Made by a program: the position numbers and the translations under genes. The notes beneath the pieces are model-generated. The model was not told the origin of the DNA. It worked only from the letters and a program-made list of their open reading frames with translations, and did no database searches. From contig PLLO01000011.1 of NCBI GenBank assembly GCA_003142255.1, positions 1 through 64,000 on the forward strand: a DNA stretch of 64,000 bases, written 5' to 3'. Source of the stretch: Bacteroidales bacterium (lineage in GTDB: Bacteria > Bacteroidota > Bacteroidia > Bacteroidales > VadinHA17). Positions 29,981-40,013 of the stretch are shown in pieces (position 1 is the first letter of the stretch; the number at the start of each line of letters is the position of its first letter).

Positions 29981-32302
29981 ATGGTACTCATTTCAAGAAA
30001 AAAAAGTACTGTTAAATTATTAACAGTACTTTCGGCATTCCTGATCTGGATGGCAGCCGGATGCTCAGATAAAGGTTCAGTTACAAATTTTGATCCTGTC
30101 GACCTTGTAAACCCTCTTATGGGCACCGATTCAGAGTACAAGCTTTCACATGGCAACACATATCCTGCAATTGCCATGCCATGGGGACTCAATTTCTGGA
30201 CACCGCAGACACGAGTAATGGGCAACGGATGGGCCTATACCTACAATGACAATAAAATAATGGGTATTAAACAGACCCACCAGCCTAGTCCCTGGATCAA
30301 TGACTATGCTGCTTTTTCACTGATGGCGGAAACAGGAAAGATCAAGCTGAAGGAAGAAGACAGGGCTTCCTGGTTCTCGCACAAGGCTGAAGTTGCGAAG
30401 CCATACTATTATAGTGTTTATCTCGCCGATTATGATGTGAAGGCAGAGGTCACCCCAACTGAAAGGGCAGCCATATTCAGGTTCACCTTCCCGGAAAGTG
30501 ATTCGTCCTTTATTCTTCTTGATGCTTTCAATAAAGGCTCGATGGTAAGAATTATTCCTTCGGAGCGCAAAATCATAGGTTATTGCAGGAACAACCATGG
30601 CGGAGTGCCCGGAAATTTCCACAACTATTTTGTTGCAGTCTTTGATAAGGAATTTTCTTCGGCCCACACCTGGCATGGCGATACACTGAATATCAATAAT
30701 CTAAAAGAAGAATGCAATCATGCTGGTGCCGTTATTGGTTTTAAAACAGGCAAAGGTGAAGTACTTAATGTATACATGGCATCCTCCTTTATAAGTCCCG
30801 AACAGGCTGAGCTGAACCTTAAGAGAGAAACCGGGGGAAAGAGCTTCGATCAGGTCAGATCGGAAGGAAAGGCAGCCTGGAACAGCCAGCTCGGCAGGAT
30901 AAAGGTTGAAGGGGGTACCTTCGACCAGCAAAGGACATTCTATTCATGCCTTTACAGGATGCTTCTCTTTCCTCGCGGCTTCTATGAAATAAATAATGAG
31001 AATAAAGTGGTTCACTATAGTCCGTATAATGGAGAGGTTCTGCCCGGTTACATGTTTACCGACAACGGATTCTGGGATACCTTCCGGGCCCTTTTCCCAT
31101 TTACAGCACTAATGTACCCTGATCTCAACAGCAAGATCATGGAAGGGCTTGTGAATACTTACAAGGAGAGCGGATGGCTTCCTGAGTGGGCAAGTCCCGG
31201 GCACAGGGATTGCATGATAGGATCGAATTCAGCTTCCATAATTGCCGATTCGTACCTGAAAGGGATCAGGGGTTACGATATAGAAACTCTTTACCAGGCG
31301 ATCCTGAAAAACAGCGACAGCACCGGGCCCTTGAGTTCCGTCGGAAGGCTTGGAGTAAAGTACTATAATTCACTTGGTTATATACCTTACGATGTCGGTA
31401 TTAATGAGAATGTCGCACGTACGCTCGAATATGCCTATGCTGATTTCTGTATCAGCGAACTGTCAAAAGTTCTTAAACGACCGCAGTCAGAGACAGATCT
31501 ATTTGGGAAGAGGGCCATGAATTATAAAAATGTCTTTGATCCCGGAAGAAAGCTGATGCGTGGAAGGAATTCCGATGGCACCTTCCAGTCGCCATTCAGC
31601 CCGTACAAGTGGGGAGATGCCTTCACCGAAGGAAATAGCTGGCACTATACATGGAGCGTTTTCCAGGATATTGCGGGACTGGTCGACCTGATGGGTGGTA
31701 AAGAGAAATTTATTGCAAAGCTCGATTCTGTTTTTACTGTGCCGCCACTATTCGATTATTCGTATTATGGTGTAGTGATCCATGAGATTCGGGAAATGCA
31801 GATCATGAACATGGGCAATTATGCGCATGGCAACCAGCCGATACAGCACATGATCTACCTGTATAATTATGCCGGGGAGCCATGGAAGGCTCAATACCAT
31901 GTGAGGGAAGTGCTCGATAAGCTTTACAATTATACACCTGACGGCTATTGCGGAGATGAGGATAACGGGCAAACTTCGGCCTGGTATGTCTTTTCGGCCC
32001 TGGGCTTCTATCCGGTCACTCCCGGAACGAACCAGTACGTTTTCGGCTCACCACTATTTGAGAAGGCTACCCTTAATTTTGAGAATGGCAGGAAGCTGGT
32101 CATCGAAGCTCCGGGAAATAATCACGGGAATGTTTATGTTCAGTCCATAACTCTGAATGGCAATACTCTCGACAGGAACTACATAAAACATGGTGAGCTT
32201 CAGAAAGGAGGGAGGCTGGTATTCAGAATGGGTCCGGAGCCTGATAAGACAAGGGGCGTTTCAGATAAGTCTTTTCCTTATTCCATGAGCAGATCAGAAT
32301 AG
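29981..32302 (+). CDS. GH92 alpha-mannosidase-like glycoside hydrolase (lipoprotein)
   Basis: The 773-residue protein has a lipoprotein signal (AAGC, Cys at about 28) and the GH92 fold: VNPLMGTDSEYKLSHGNTYP near the start, AGHR-equivalent WASPGHRDCMIGSNSASIIADSY near 405 and, C-terminal, HGNQPIQHMIYLYNYAG and GYCGDEDNGQTSAWYVFSALG, which hold the catalytic acid and calcium-binding residues. GH92 enzymes cleave alpha-mannosides with inversion. It starts 13 bp behind the GT9 gene. There is no SusCD pair nearby. Confidence 0.9.
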   Translation: MVLISRKKSTVKLLTVLSAFLIWMAAGCSDKGSVTNFDPVDLVNPLMGTDSEYKLSHGNTYPAIAMPWGLNFWTPQTRVMGNGWAYTYNDNKIMGIKQTHQPSPWINDYAAFSLMAETGKIKLKEEDRASWFSHKAEVAKPYYYSVYLADYDVKAEVTPTERAAIFRFTFPESDSSFILLDAFNKGSMVRIIPSERKIIGYCRNNHGGVPGNFHNYFVAVFDKEFSSAHTWHGDTLNINNLKEECNHAGAVIGFKTGKGEVLNVYMASSFISPEQAELNLKRETGGKSFDQVRSEGKAAWNSQLGRIKVEGGTFDQQRTFYSCLYRMLLFPRGFYEINNENKVVHYSPYNGEVLPGYMFTDNGFWDTFRALFPFTALMYPDLNSKIMEGLVNTYKESGWLPEWASPGHRDCMIGSNSASIIADSYLKGIRGYDIETLYQAILKNSDSTGPLSSVGRLGVKYYNSLGYIPYDVGINENVARTLEYAYADFCISELSKVLKRPQSETDLFGKRAMNYKNVFDPGRKLMRGRNSDGTFQSPFSPYKWGDAFTEGNSWHYTWSVFQDIAGLVDLMGGKEKFIAKLDSVFTVPPLFDYSYYGVVIHEIREMQIMNMGNYAHGNQPIQHMIYLYNYAGEPWKAQYHVREVLDKLYNYTPDGYCGDEDNGQTSAWYVFSALGFYPVTPGTNQYVFGSPLFEKATLNFENGRKLVIEAPGNNHGNVYVQSITLNGNTLDRNYIKHGELQKGGRLVFRMGPEPDKTRGVSDKSFPYSMSRSE

Positions 32303-32352
32303 TTATTGCATCATTCTTAAAATTTACTAATTTTGTCAGCCAGAATTCACTA

Positions 32353-32425
32353 CGGGGTGTGGCGCAGTTGGTAGCGTACTACGTTCGGGACGTAGGGGCC
32401 GGAAGTTCGAGTCTTCTCACCCCGA
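32353..32425 (+). tRNA. tRNA-Pro (anticodon CGG)
   Basis: Acceptor arms CGGGGTG (32353) and CACCCCG (32418) pair perfectly; the anticodon stem CTACG/CGTAG encloses the 7-nt loop TTCGGGA, giving anticodon CGG (proline, CCG codons). The T loop is TTCGAGTC. CCA is not encoded. Confidence 0.93.
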
Positions 32426-32430
32426 CAAAA

Positions 32431-32471
32431 GAAAAAGCCTTTCCGCGAAAGCGGAAGGGCTTTTTCTTTTT
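32431..32471 (+). terminator. tRNA-Pro terminator
   Basis: Sixteen-base arms GAAAAAGCCTTTCCGC and its near-complement around a GAAA loop, followed by T-rich sequence, directly after the tRNA. Confidence 0.85.
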
Positions 32472-32602
32472 GCAGGACTTTTCGAAAAAAGCCCTGCTAT
32501 CGTATAGTGAATCGTATATTTGTCTGATCCGGGATTACATTTTTTCTTATTGTTGATTCTCTGAATTTGATTTTATCTATCTTCATTTCAAAAATATAGA
32601 GT

Positions 32603-33772
32603 ATGCAAGTCAAAAGACGTAATTTCATAAAACATTCAGTTGCCTCAGCGGCAGGGATAGCAGCTGCCTCAATGATTCCTGCTGATTTATTCAACCGCGG
32701 ACTTAACAGAACTTCATATCCTGAAGAAATAATCCTTAAACCTGAGTCAAGGCCAAAGCCCAAGGATTCTATCAGATTCTCTGTGATAGGCATTAACCAT
32801 AATCATATTAACGGAATAGTAAATTCACTAATCAACGGCGGCGGAGAACTTGTAATGGTATATTCAAGGGAGCCAGAGCTGTTGAAAGGCTTTACCAAGG
32901 TCTTTCCCAGCGTTAAAGTCGCCAGAAGCGAGGAAGAGATTCTGGAAGATAATTCCATCCAGCTTGTGGCCAGTGCTGGCATACCGGTCGACAGGGCGCC
33001 GCTTGGAATAAGGGTTATGCAGTCAGGCAAGGATTATGTGACCGACAAGCCGGGCATTATCACTTTTGAACAGTTCAAAAAGGTTAAAAATGTTCAGAAG
33101 GAAACGAACCGCATCTATTCAATAATGTACAGTGAAAGACTGGGTGTTCCTGCTGCAGTAAAAGCTGGTGAGCTTGTTCAGGCAGGTGCAATCGGCAAGG
33201 TGGTTCAGACACTTGGTATAGGGCCTCACAGGATGTCTCCCAAAACACGTCCTGACTGGTTTTTTGATCCTGCCAAGGCAGGAGGAATATTATGCGATAT
33301 AGGCTCACACCAGTGCGATCAGTTCCTCTATTACACAGGTTCAAAGCAGGCAGAAGTTAACTTCTCTCAGATAGGCAATTTCAATCTTCCTGCTTATCCG
33401 AATTATCAGGATTTTGGTGATATGAGCGTTCGCAGTTCTCATGCCACTGGCTATATACGCATCGACTGGTTCACACCAGACAGCCTTGCTACCTGGGGTG
33501 ACGGAAGGATGTTCATTCTGGGAACGGAAGGCTATATCGAATTACGAAAATACATTGATATAGCAGGACGCAAAGGGGCAAACCACTTGTTCCTGGTAAA
33601 TCATAAGGAAACAACATATTATGATTGTTCAAATGTTAATCTGCCCTATGGTGAACAGCTGGTAAGTGATGTGGTCAACAGAACAGAGACAGCTATGCCT
33701 CAGGAGCATTGTTTTCTTGCTACCGAGCTGGCCCTGACTGCTCAGAAATTGGCACACAGGCTCAACGGCTGA
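32603..33772 (+). CDS. Gfo/Idh/MocA family oxidoreductase with Tat-type signal
   Basis: The 389-residue protein begins with KRRNFIKHSVASAAGIAAAS, a Tat-like export signal, followed by a Rossmann domain (FSVIGINHNHINGIV at about 59) and the C-terminal Gfo/Idh sheet with DIGSHQCDQFLYYTG. Such secreted oxidoreductases act on sugars or sugar derivatives with NAD(P) tightly bound. It is 186 bp upstream of another Tat-type oxidoreductase, and both follow a glycosidase, which suggests a role in carbohydrate use (inference). Confidence 0.88.
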   Translation: MQVKRRNFIKHSVASAAGIAAASMIPADLFNRGLNRTSYPEEIILKPESRPKPKDSIRFSVIGINHNHINGIVNSLINGGGELVMVYSREPELLKGFTKVFPSVKVARSEEEILEDNSIQLVASAGIPVDRAPLGIRVMQSGKDYVTDKPGIITFEQFKKVKNVQKETNRIYSIMYSERLGVPAAVKAGELVQAGAIGKVVQTLGIGPHRMSPKTRPDWFFDPAKAGGILCDIGSHQCDQFLYYTGSKQAEVNFSQIGNFNLPAYPNYQDFGDMSVRSSHATGYIRIDWFTPDSLATWGDGRMFILGTEGYIELRKYIDIAGRKGANHLFLVNHKETTYYDCSNVNLPYGEQLVSDVVNRTETAMPQEHCFLATELALTAQKLAHRLNG

Positions 33773-33958
33773 TAGCAGATGCACCAATATTTATTTTACA
33801 ACTTTATCGAACTTAAGATTTCTTACCCTTCCTATTGAGACCCTGCATCCGGTAATGTACAGAACGAATTCCACTACTTAATTTGGTGTTTTGGTATTTA
33901 AGGAAATTTCATAATTTTATGATCAGTATCGACTCTCAATAAATCTATTTTATAAGCC

Positions 33959-35158
33959 ATGGGAAACAAAAATCGTCGTGAATTCCTTAAAAAGAGCATT
34001 CTTGGTATTTCAGGCGCTGCTCTTGTTCCTGAAATTTTAAAAGGATCGTATTCACGGTCAGCTTCATTGCCCCTTGATTTACCCTGTCGGTTATTGGGGA
34101 GAACAGGAATTAAGGCCCCGCTTCTCAGCATGGGTGCTGCTGACGCTTCAGATTCCAGACTGATAAAGGCCGCTTATGAAGCCGGCATAAAACTTTTCTT
34201 TTCTGCTACATACTACGGTGAGGGGAAAAATGAAAAGCTTGTTGGCGACAGTCTTAAAGGACTGCCACGCGATTCTTTTGTAATTGGCACAGCAGTTCCG
34301 CCAGATGGGATGGATATGAGGACAGGAACATTTACTAATGGTTTTGACTCTGATGCTTATATACGGAAAGCTGAAAACAGCCTTTTGCGTTTCGGGCTCG
34401 ATTATGTTGATTTTTTCCTTTTCCCATTTGCCGGCAAAAAAGAGACAGTTCAGAATGAAGGAGTGCTGAAGGCAATGGCACAGCTGAAAAAGCAGGGGAA
34501 AACGAAGTTTTTAGGGATTGCATCACATGGAGATACTGAGGAAGCGTTAAAAGCAGCTGCAGATTCAGGAATCTATGATGTTGCAATGATTGGTTATAAC
34601 TATAAATCTGCAAATAAAGATTCATTGAATTCTGCAATTGACTACGCTGCAAAGGCAGGCATGGGAATTGTTGCCATGAAAACCACGGCAGGAGCATTTC
34701 GTAACAAATCGGGTCCGGCACTGAATACCGATGCAGCTCTTAAATGGGTTTTACAAAATGAAAATATTGCTTCAATAGTTTCAGGAATGTCATCTGTTGA
34801 ACAACTGCAGAAAAACCTTGCTATGATCAGCAATTTGAAGATGTCTGAACAGGAGATGAAGGATCTGAGTTTGGCATCGCTTGAACCTGACTTATATTGC
34901 CGGCAATGTAAAAAGTGCATCCCGCAATGTCCCCATAATCTTGACATACCTACAATTATGAGGAGCTATATGTATGCCTATGGTTACATGAATACGGCGC
35001 AGGCATGGCACACTCTTGCCGATGTAGATCTTTCAGGCAAACCCTGCGAGACATGCCAGACATGCAACGTGAAATGCACCGCCCGTTTTGACGTTAAAAA
35101 TAAGATTCTTGATATTTCCAGGCTGAAAGAAGTGCCAAAAGATTTTATAGTGGCTTAG
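33959..35158 (+). CDS. aldo/keto reductase with C-terminal 4Fe-4S cluster domain, Tat-type signal
   Basis: The 399-residue protein has a Tat-like start (NRREFLKKSILGISGAALVP), an aldo/keto reductase barrel (about 43-290; LGRTGIKAPLLSMGAAD, FGLDYVDFFLF, FLGIASHGD) and cysteines CRQCKKCIPQCPHN (about 320-333) plus CETCQTCNVKC (about 362-372) that form a ferredoxin-like cluster domain. This architecture is common in Bacteroidetes secreted AKRs. The catalytic Tyr region ATYYGEGKNE is present. Substrate unknown. Confidence 0.88.
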   Translation: MGNKNRREFLKKSILGISGAALVPEILKGSYSRSASLPLDLPCRLLGRTGIKAPLLSMGAADASDSRLIKAAYEAGIKLFFSATYYGEGKNEKLVGDSLKGLPRDSFVIGTAVPPDGMDMRTGTFTNGFDSDAYIRKAENSLLRFGLDYVDFFLFPFAGKKETVQNEGVLKAMAQLKKQGKTKFLGIASHGDTEEALKAAADSGIYDVAMIGYNYKSANKDSLNSAIDYAAKAGMGIVAMKTTAGAFRNKSGPALNTDAALKWVLQNENIASIVSGMSSVEQLQKNLAMISNLKMSEQEMKDLSLASLEPDLYCRQCKKCIPQCPHNLDIPTIMRSYMYAYGYMNTAQAWHTLADVDLSGKPCETCQTCNVKCTARFDVKNKILDISRLKEVPKDFIVA

Positions 35159-35220
35159 TACGATCTGATTAATTCCCCGGAAAGAAGAATTCAACAGTGC
35201 CTGGGGGATTTGGATATGCT

Positions 35221-36987
35221 TTAAGTAGCATACTGAAGCTCGGTTAAATTTTTATAAAGCCCCTTTTCATTTGAAATAAGCTCAGAATGGGTTCCCTGTT
35301 CGATTATTGTTCCTTCACTAAGAACGATTATACTGTCAGCATTGCGAATGGTTGAAAGGCGGTGCGCAATAACCAGAGAAGTGCGGCACTTCATGAGCTT
35401 CTCGAGAGCCTCCTGGACAAGCTTTTCAGATTCGGAATCGAGCGAGGAAGTGGCTTCATCAAGGATCAATATCTTGGGATTTTTAAGCACAGCACGGGCG
35501 ATGGCTATACGCTGACGCTGGCCGCCTGAAAGCTGTACCCCGCGCTCACCCACAATCGTATCCAGCCCGTTTGGGAATGACTGAATAAAATCCCATGCAT
35601 TTGCCTGAATGGCTGCGTCTGTTAATTCATTTTCACCGGCATCAGGTTTTCCGTAAGCAATATTCTCGCGGATAGTGCCTCCGAAGAGGAATACATCCTG
35701 CATTACGATAGCCATTTGCGCGCGAAGGGCTGTTACAGGGAAGCTTCGGCTGTCGCGGCCATCAAAAAGGATGGTGCCGCTTGTTGGTTCATAGAACTTC
35801 AGCAACAAAGAGGCAATTGTTGATTTCCCCGACCCGCTGGGGCCTACAAGAGCTATCTCCTGCCCGGGATTGATACTGAAGCTGACATCCTTCAGCACGA
35901 CAACTTCCTGCCGCGACGGATATCTGAATTCAACATGGTCAAAGGCAATCTGCCCGTGAAGTGAGTATGCAGGATCAGGTACATATTTATCTTCTATTGC
36001 CTCTGTTGGTTCGTCAAGCAGCAGCAGCAGGTTCTCTACTGCACCGATTGTTTTCTGCAACCTGGTATAGACTCCGGCCATTCCAGCTATATTTCCTGCA
36101 ATGAAGCCTGAATAAATGACGAAGGAGAAGAGCTGTCCTGCTTCCATCTGTCCGTTTGCGATCATCGCTGCGCCACGCCATATCACTGCTGCCATAGAAA
36201 CGAAAAATCCCAGGACAATAAATGACATCGCAGCCCGGTATTTGCCGCCCTTAATACCTGCCTTTGCAACCTCATTGGTTTTTTCGCGGTAACGGCTGCT
36301 CTCAAAAGCCTCATTGGTGAAGGCTTTCACATTCTGAATTCCCTGCAACGTCTCTTCAACGATAGTATTTGACTCTGCCACGAAAGACTGTGCTTTTTTT
36401 GAATACCGGCGGATGACCCTCCCTGAAAAGAAGCCAAACAGAGCCATAGCCGGTACTATGGCAAGCATGAAAAGCGTCAGCTTCCAGGAGCTTATCATCA
36501 TGAATGTTACGCCTCCGATGATAACAAGGAGCTGGGAGAGAATATCTGCCAGCGTATCAGTGATGGAATCCTGCAGCAGTGAAATATCTGATGAGATACG
36601 GCTGTTAAGCTCCCCGACCCTGCGTTCCGAGAAGAAAGACATAGGAAGTCTTATCAGGTGGTTGTACAGATTTTGACGGATGGAGGCAAGAGTCTTCTCT
36701 GTAACCTGCACGAACAGCCTTGTACGCATGTATGAAAAGAGTGCCTGGGTGGCCAGGATGATAAGAAGCAATAACCCCGTACGGCTTATGTCGTGCAGTG
36801 TTTTACCCTTGTTGCCCATGTCGACCATGTTGCCGAGGAGCTTGGGAAACATAAGGCTGGCTCCTGTCGATATAAGAAGGAACAGAAGGCCAAGTGCAAA
36901 TATCCAGCGGTAAGGCTTCAGGAACCTGAATAGCTTGAACATTTCCCGGAATCCGAAGAAAGATCTGCTCTTTGGCTTGTCAGACAT
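35221..36987 (-). CDS. ABC transporter, fused permease and ATPase (MsbA/HlyB-type exporter)
   Basis: The 588-residue half-transporter has six membrane helices (about 30-310) and an ATPase domain with Walker A GPSGSGKST (about 380), Q-loop, signature LSGGQRQRIAIARA (about 485) and Walker B ILILDEATSSLDSES. It works as a homodimer or with a partner to export lipids, peptides or drugs. It is convergent with the aldo/keto reductase and isolated, so the substrate cannot be named. Confidence 0.93.
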   Translation of the reverse strand: MSDKPKSRSFFGFREMFKLFRFLKPYRWIFALGLLFLLISTGASLMFPKLLGNMVDMGNKGKTLHDISRTGLLLLIILATQALFSYMRTRLFVQVTEKTLASIRQNLYNHLIRLPMSFFSERRVGELNSRISSDISLLQDSITDTLADILSQLLVIIGGVTFMMISSWKLTLFMLAIVPAMALFGFFSGRVIRRYSKKAQSFVAESNTIVEETLQGIQNVKAFTNEAFESSRYREKTNEVAKAGIKGGKYRAAMSFIVLGFFVSMAAVIWRGAAMIANGQMEAGQLFSFVIYSGFIAGNIAGMAGVYTRLQKTIGAVENLLLLLDEPTEAIEDKYVPDPAYSLHGQIAFDHVEFRYPSRQEVVVLKDVSFSINPGQEIALVGPSGSGKSTIASLLLKFYEPTSGTILFDGRDSRSFPVTALRAQMAIVMQDVFLFGGTIRENIAYGKPDAGENELTDAAIQANAWDFIQSFPNGLDTIVGERGVQLSGGQRQRIAIARAVLKNPKILILDEATSSLDSESEKLVQEALEKLMKCRTSLVIAHRLSTIRNADSIIVLSEGTIIEQGTHSELISNEKGLYKNLTELQYAT

Positions 36988-37318
36988 TTAATAACCAGGA
37001 TTTAAAATGAAGATGCAAATATAAGCAATCTTCTCAGCTTCCAGTTAACTGCTGGCATGAGGTAACTGGAGAAAAATCCAACTCTTATGAGAAACTTGAC
37101 AGGATTTTTCAGAATACACATGTTTCGGCTTAAAATAGAAACATTGAGAAGGACCAGAGAGAAACAAAAAAATATGGAAATAATGAATTAATAGATAAAT
37201 TTGTTTTACCGCATTTTACTATTAGATACTCTTAATAAAATGCCAATTTTGATGTGGTCAATTCACCGTCATAAAATATGAAAAAAATGTCCGGTTTTTG
37301 TAATTTGAATATTCAGGT
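36988..37318. other. AT-rich intergenic region before LRR gene
   Basis: Divergent promoter region of about 330 bp. I see no gene. No good -33/-7 pair stands out; TAATTTG at 37301-37307 is a weak -7 candidate for the LRR gene. Confidence 0.4.
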
Positions 37319-39418
37319 ATGAAAAATACGGTTATTATTTTTTGCCTGTTAATCAGTGCAGCAGTCCAGGCCCAAAACGAGTCTTCAGTCTGTAGCTCTG
37401 ATACCCTTGATCTGTCGGTCAGGTTAATTTCCAGGCTACCGCCTGAGATTAAAAATTGCCCTTATCTGAAAAGCATAAATCTGCTGAATAACAATATTAT
37501 TGATTGGGACAGCACTTTTTTCTATCTAAGCCGGTTAAAACAACTGAGTGATCTTAAAATCACAATTTCACTCTTTAATTTCGACAACCTGAAACCAGAA
37601 TATCAAAAAATGATAACGGGACTCGAAATAATCGGAGAAGAACTTAACCGGATTCCTGAAAGTATTTTACAGCAAAAACAATTGACCTACCTGGATTTGT
37701 CTCACTGTCATATTTCCTCTTTGCCCTCAGAGATATGGAACATGACGCATCTGACATATCTGGATTTAAGTAATAATCAAATCGACTCGCTGCCTTCCGG
37801 AATCGGGAAATTAATCAATCTGACGTGGTTGGATCTAAAAAATAATCAAATCACCTCCCTGCCTTCAGAAACCGGGGAATTGGCCAGTTTAACGGCGTTG
37901 GATTTAAATAATAATCAGATCTCATCGCTGCCTGCGGAAACCTGGAAATTAACCGGTTTAAAAAAGTTGGATTTAAGTAATAATCAACTCACTTCCCTTC
38001 CTTCAGAAATAGAAAAATATGACTTTTTAACTGATTTAAGTTTAAGCAATAATAGGATCACCTCCCTGCCTGCTGAAATAGGGAAGCTTAAACATCTGAC
38101 AAAGTTAGATTTAAGTGATAATCAGCTGACTTCCCTGCCTGCAGAAATCGGTAAACTGGCCAGTCTCACAGAATTGGATTTAGGCAGTAATCAACTCAAA
38201 TCCCTGCCTGCCGAAACCGGGGGATTGACAAATTTAACAGTGTTGGATTTAAGTGATAATCAACTCACCTCCCTGCCAGATGAAACTGGCAAATTAACCA
38301 GTCTGACCGGGTTGAATATTAGTAAGAATCAAATCACCTCCTTGCCCGTTGATATTGGGAAATCAACCAGTTTAAAAGAGTTGGGATTAAATAATAACCG
38401 CCTTACATTCCTGCCTGCTGAAATAGGGAGATTAACAAATTTAACGAGATTGGATTTACGAGATAATAAGCTCACATCCCTGCCTGCTGAAATAGGCAAA
38501 TTAACCAGTTTAACAGGGTTGGATCTGCGTGACAACCAACTCATCGCGCTGCCTGCCGAAATAGGGAAATTAATAAATTTAACCTGGTTATATTTAAGCA
38601 GTAATCGGCTTACATCCCTGCCTGCTGAGATAGGTAAATTGACCAGTTTAACAGAATTATATTTACGTGATGACCAGCTCGCATCCCTGCCAGCTGAAAT
38701 AGGGGAATTGATTAATTTGACAGGGTTGGATCTGAGTAATAACAGGCTCACCTCACTGCCAGCTGAAATTGGGAAATTAGCCAATTTGCCAAGCCTGGTA
38801 TTAACAAGTAACCGGCTCTCATCCCTGCCTGCTGAAATAGGGGAACTGACCAGGTTAAAAAAGTTATATCTGGATGAAAATAAAATCACTTCCATTCCTG
38901 CTGAGATTGGCAAATTGACCACTTTATCAGAGCTGGATTTAAGTAACAATCAGCTTACCTCGGTGACTGCTGAAATAGTTAAATTGATCAATTTAACATG
39001 GCTGGATCTGAGTAATAACCGGCTCACTTCCCTGCCAGCAGAAATAGGGATATTTAATAATTTTACAGAGTTGGATCTAAGCAATAACCAGCTCACCTCC
39101 CTGCCTCCTGAAATCGGAAAATTAACTAATCTGCCAAGTTTGGATTTAAGCAAAAATCAGCTCACCTCCCTGCCAGCTGAAATAGGGGAACTGACCAGTT
39201 TAGAAGAGCTGGATCTGAATGATAATCAACTCACTTCCCTGCCCGCAGAAATCGGTAAATTAGCCAATTTGAAATATTTAAATTTAAGTAATAACCGGCT
39301 CACCTCCCTTCCGGGTGAATTAGGGGAAATGACCAGGCTGGTAACTTTAGATGTGACGAAAAATCCAATTAAAGTGATTCCACCAAAGGTGAAAACATTG
39401 ATGGAACGTTTAAAATAG
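37319..39418 (+). CDS. secreted leucine-rich-repeat protein
   Basis: The 699-residue protein has a signal peptide (1-18, ending VQAQ), a non-repetitive part to about 115, and then about two dozen 23-residue LRR units of the form LTSLPAEIGKL(T/A)xLTxLDLSxN to the end. The typical LPxxIxxLxxLxxLxLxxN pattern is like bacterial and plant ROCO/PIRL LRRs. No kinase, GTPase or T9SS sorting domain follows. It would form a solenoid for protein binding at the cell surface or periplasm. Near-identical 69-bp units at the DNA level invite copy number changes. Confidence 0.9.
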   Translation: MKNTVIIFCLLISAAVQAQNESSVCSSDTLDLSVRLISRLPPEIKNCPYLKSINLLNNNIIDWDSTFFYLSRLKQLSDLKITISLFNFDNLKPEYQKMITGLEIIGEELNRIPESILQQKQLTYLDLSHCHISSLPSEIWNMTHLTYLDLSNNQIDSLPSGIGKLINLTWLDLKNNQITSLPSETGELASLTALDLNNNQISSLPAETWKLTGLKKLDLSNNQLTSLPSEIEKYDFLTDLSLSNNRITSLPAEIGKLKHLTKLDLSDNQLTSLPAEIGKLASLTELDLGSNQLKSLPAETGGLTNLTVLDLSDNQLTSLPDETGKLTSLTGLNISKNQITSLPVDIGKSTSLKELGLNNNRLTFLPAEIGRLTNLTRLDLRDNKLTSLPAEIGKLTSLTGLDLRDNQLIALPAEIGKLINLTWLYLSSNRLTSLPAEIGKLTSLTELYLRDDQLASLPAEIGELINLTGLDLSNNRLTSLPAEIGKLANLPSLVLTSNRLSSLPAEIGELTRLKKLYLDENKITSIPAEIGKLTTLSELDLSNNQLTSVTAEIVKLINLTWLDLSNNRLTSLPAEIGIFNNFTELDLSNNQLTSLPPEIGKLTNLPSLDLSKNQLTSLPAEIGELTSLEELDLNDNQLTSLPAEIGKLANLKYLNLSNNRLTSLPGELGEMTRLVTLDVTKNPIKVIPPKVKTLMERLK

Positions 39419-39481
39419 CGGGAGGGATTTCTTATTTTGGCAGATTCTTCTTCTTAAATTAGCACTTCAATTATTATAGAT

Positions 39482-39850
39482 ATGTATCGCTATACCTTTC
39501 GTTTTGTTGTGATGTCGATAACAATCCTCACTGCAAATCTTCTGACTAATGCGCTCGGCAATTACCTGGTTACTTTTAAGAATCATGTCAGGCCGCTGAC
39601 ATTTACCATTATGGGTATGGCTGTGATCGTCGTGATTTTCTATCCTCTCTTTGCGAAACTCGAAGAGTGGGTAAAAAGCCTGTCAATGAAGGTTGTAAAA
39701 AAGGGGAAATCAATGGCCGGCAAGTACTTCGGCCTGATCTTGTCATTTATTGCCTGCCTGTTGGTCCTCAGCTATTTCTATGCAAAAATGTGGTACCACC
39801 TCGATCTCGTTAATATCCTGCTTAGTGGTAACATCGGCAGATATATTTAG
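39482..39850 (+). CDS. small membrane protein of unknown function
   Basis: The 122-residue protein has three predicted membrane helices (about 8-28, 40-58 and 78-98) with a short charged loop KLEEWVKSLSMKVVKKGK. No family is recognised. It is convergent with the yqeY remnant just downstream. Confidence 0.6.
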   Translation: MYRYTFRFVVMSITILTANLLTNALGNYLVTFKNHVRPLTFTIMGMAVIVVIFYPLFAKLEEWVKSLSMKVVKKGKSMAGKYFGLILSFIACLLVLSYFYAKMWYHLDLVNILLSGNIGRYI

Positions 39851-39858
39851 AGGCTTAA

Positions 39859-39988
39859 TTATCCCAGAAGCTGGCTGACTTTAGCTGATATTTCTTTCCC
39901 GTCTGCTTTCCCTGCGAGTTCCCTGGTGGCTATATCCATTACTTTCCCCATATCGGCAGGCGATTTTGCACCGGCTTTCGCACTCGTG
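39859..39988 (-). pseudogene. YqeY/GatB-like protein, C-terminal remnant
   Basis: Read on the minus strand, about 42 codons end in a stop at 39859. They contain GAKSPADMGKVM and ELAGKADGKEIS, the classic C-terminus of YqeY family (GatB/YqeY domain) proteins. The remaining 100 or so residues are absent: upstream, sequence passes at once into the 3' end of the PAS gene. This marks a breakpoint at about 39988-40013. Confidence 0.75.
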
Positions 39989-40013
39989 TGATATATTTTT
40001 CAAAAATGATTAT

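Noticed and set aside
38329-39153. Long open frames on the minus strand within the LRR gene
   Set aside because: They are mirror frames created by the repetitive codons of the LRR units; they have no start context or family features.
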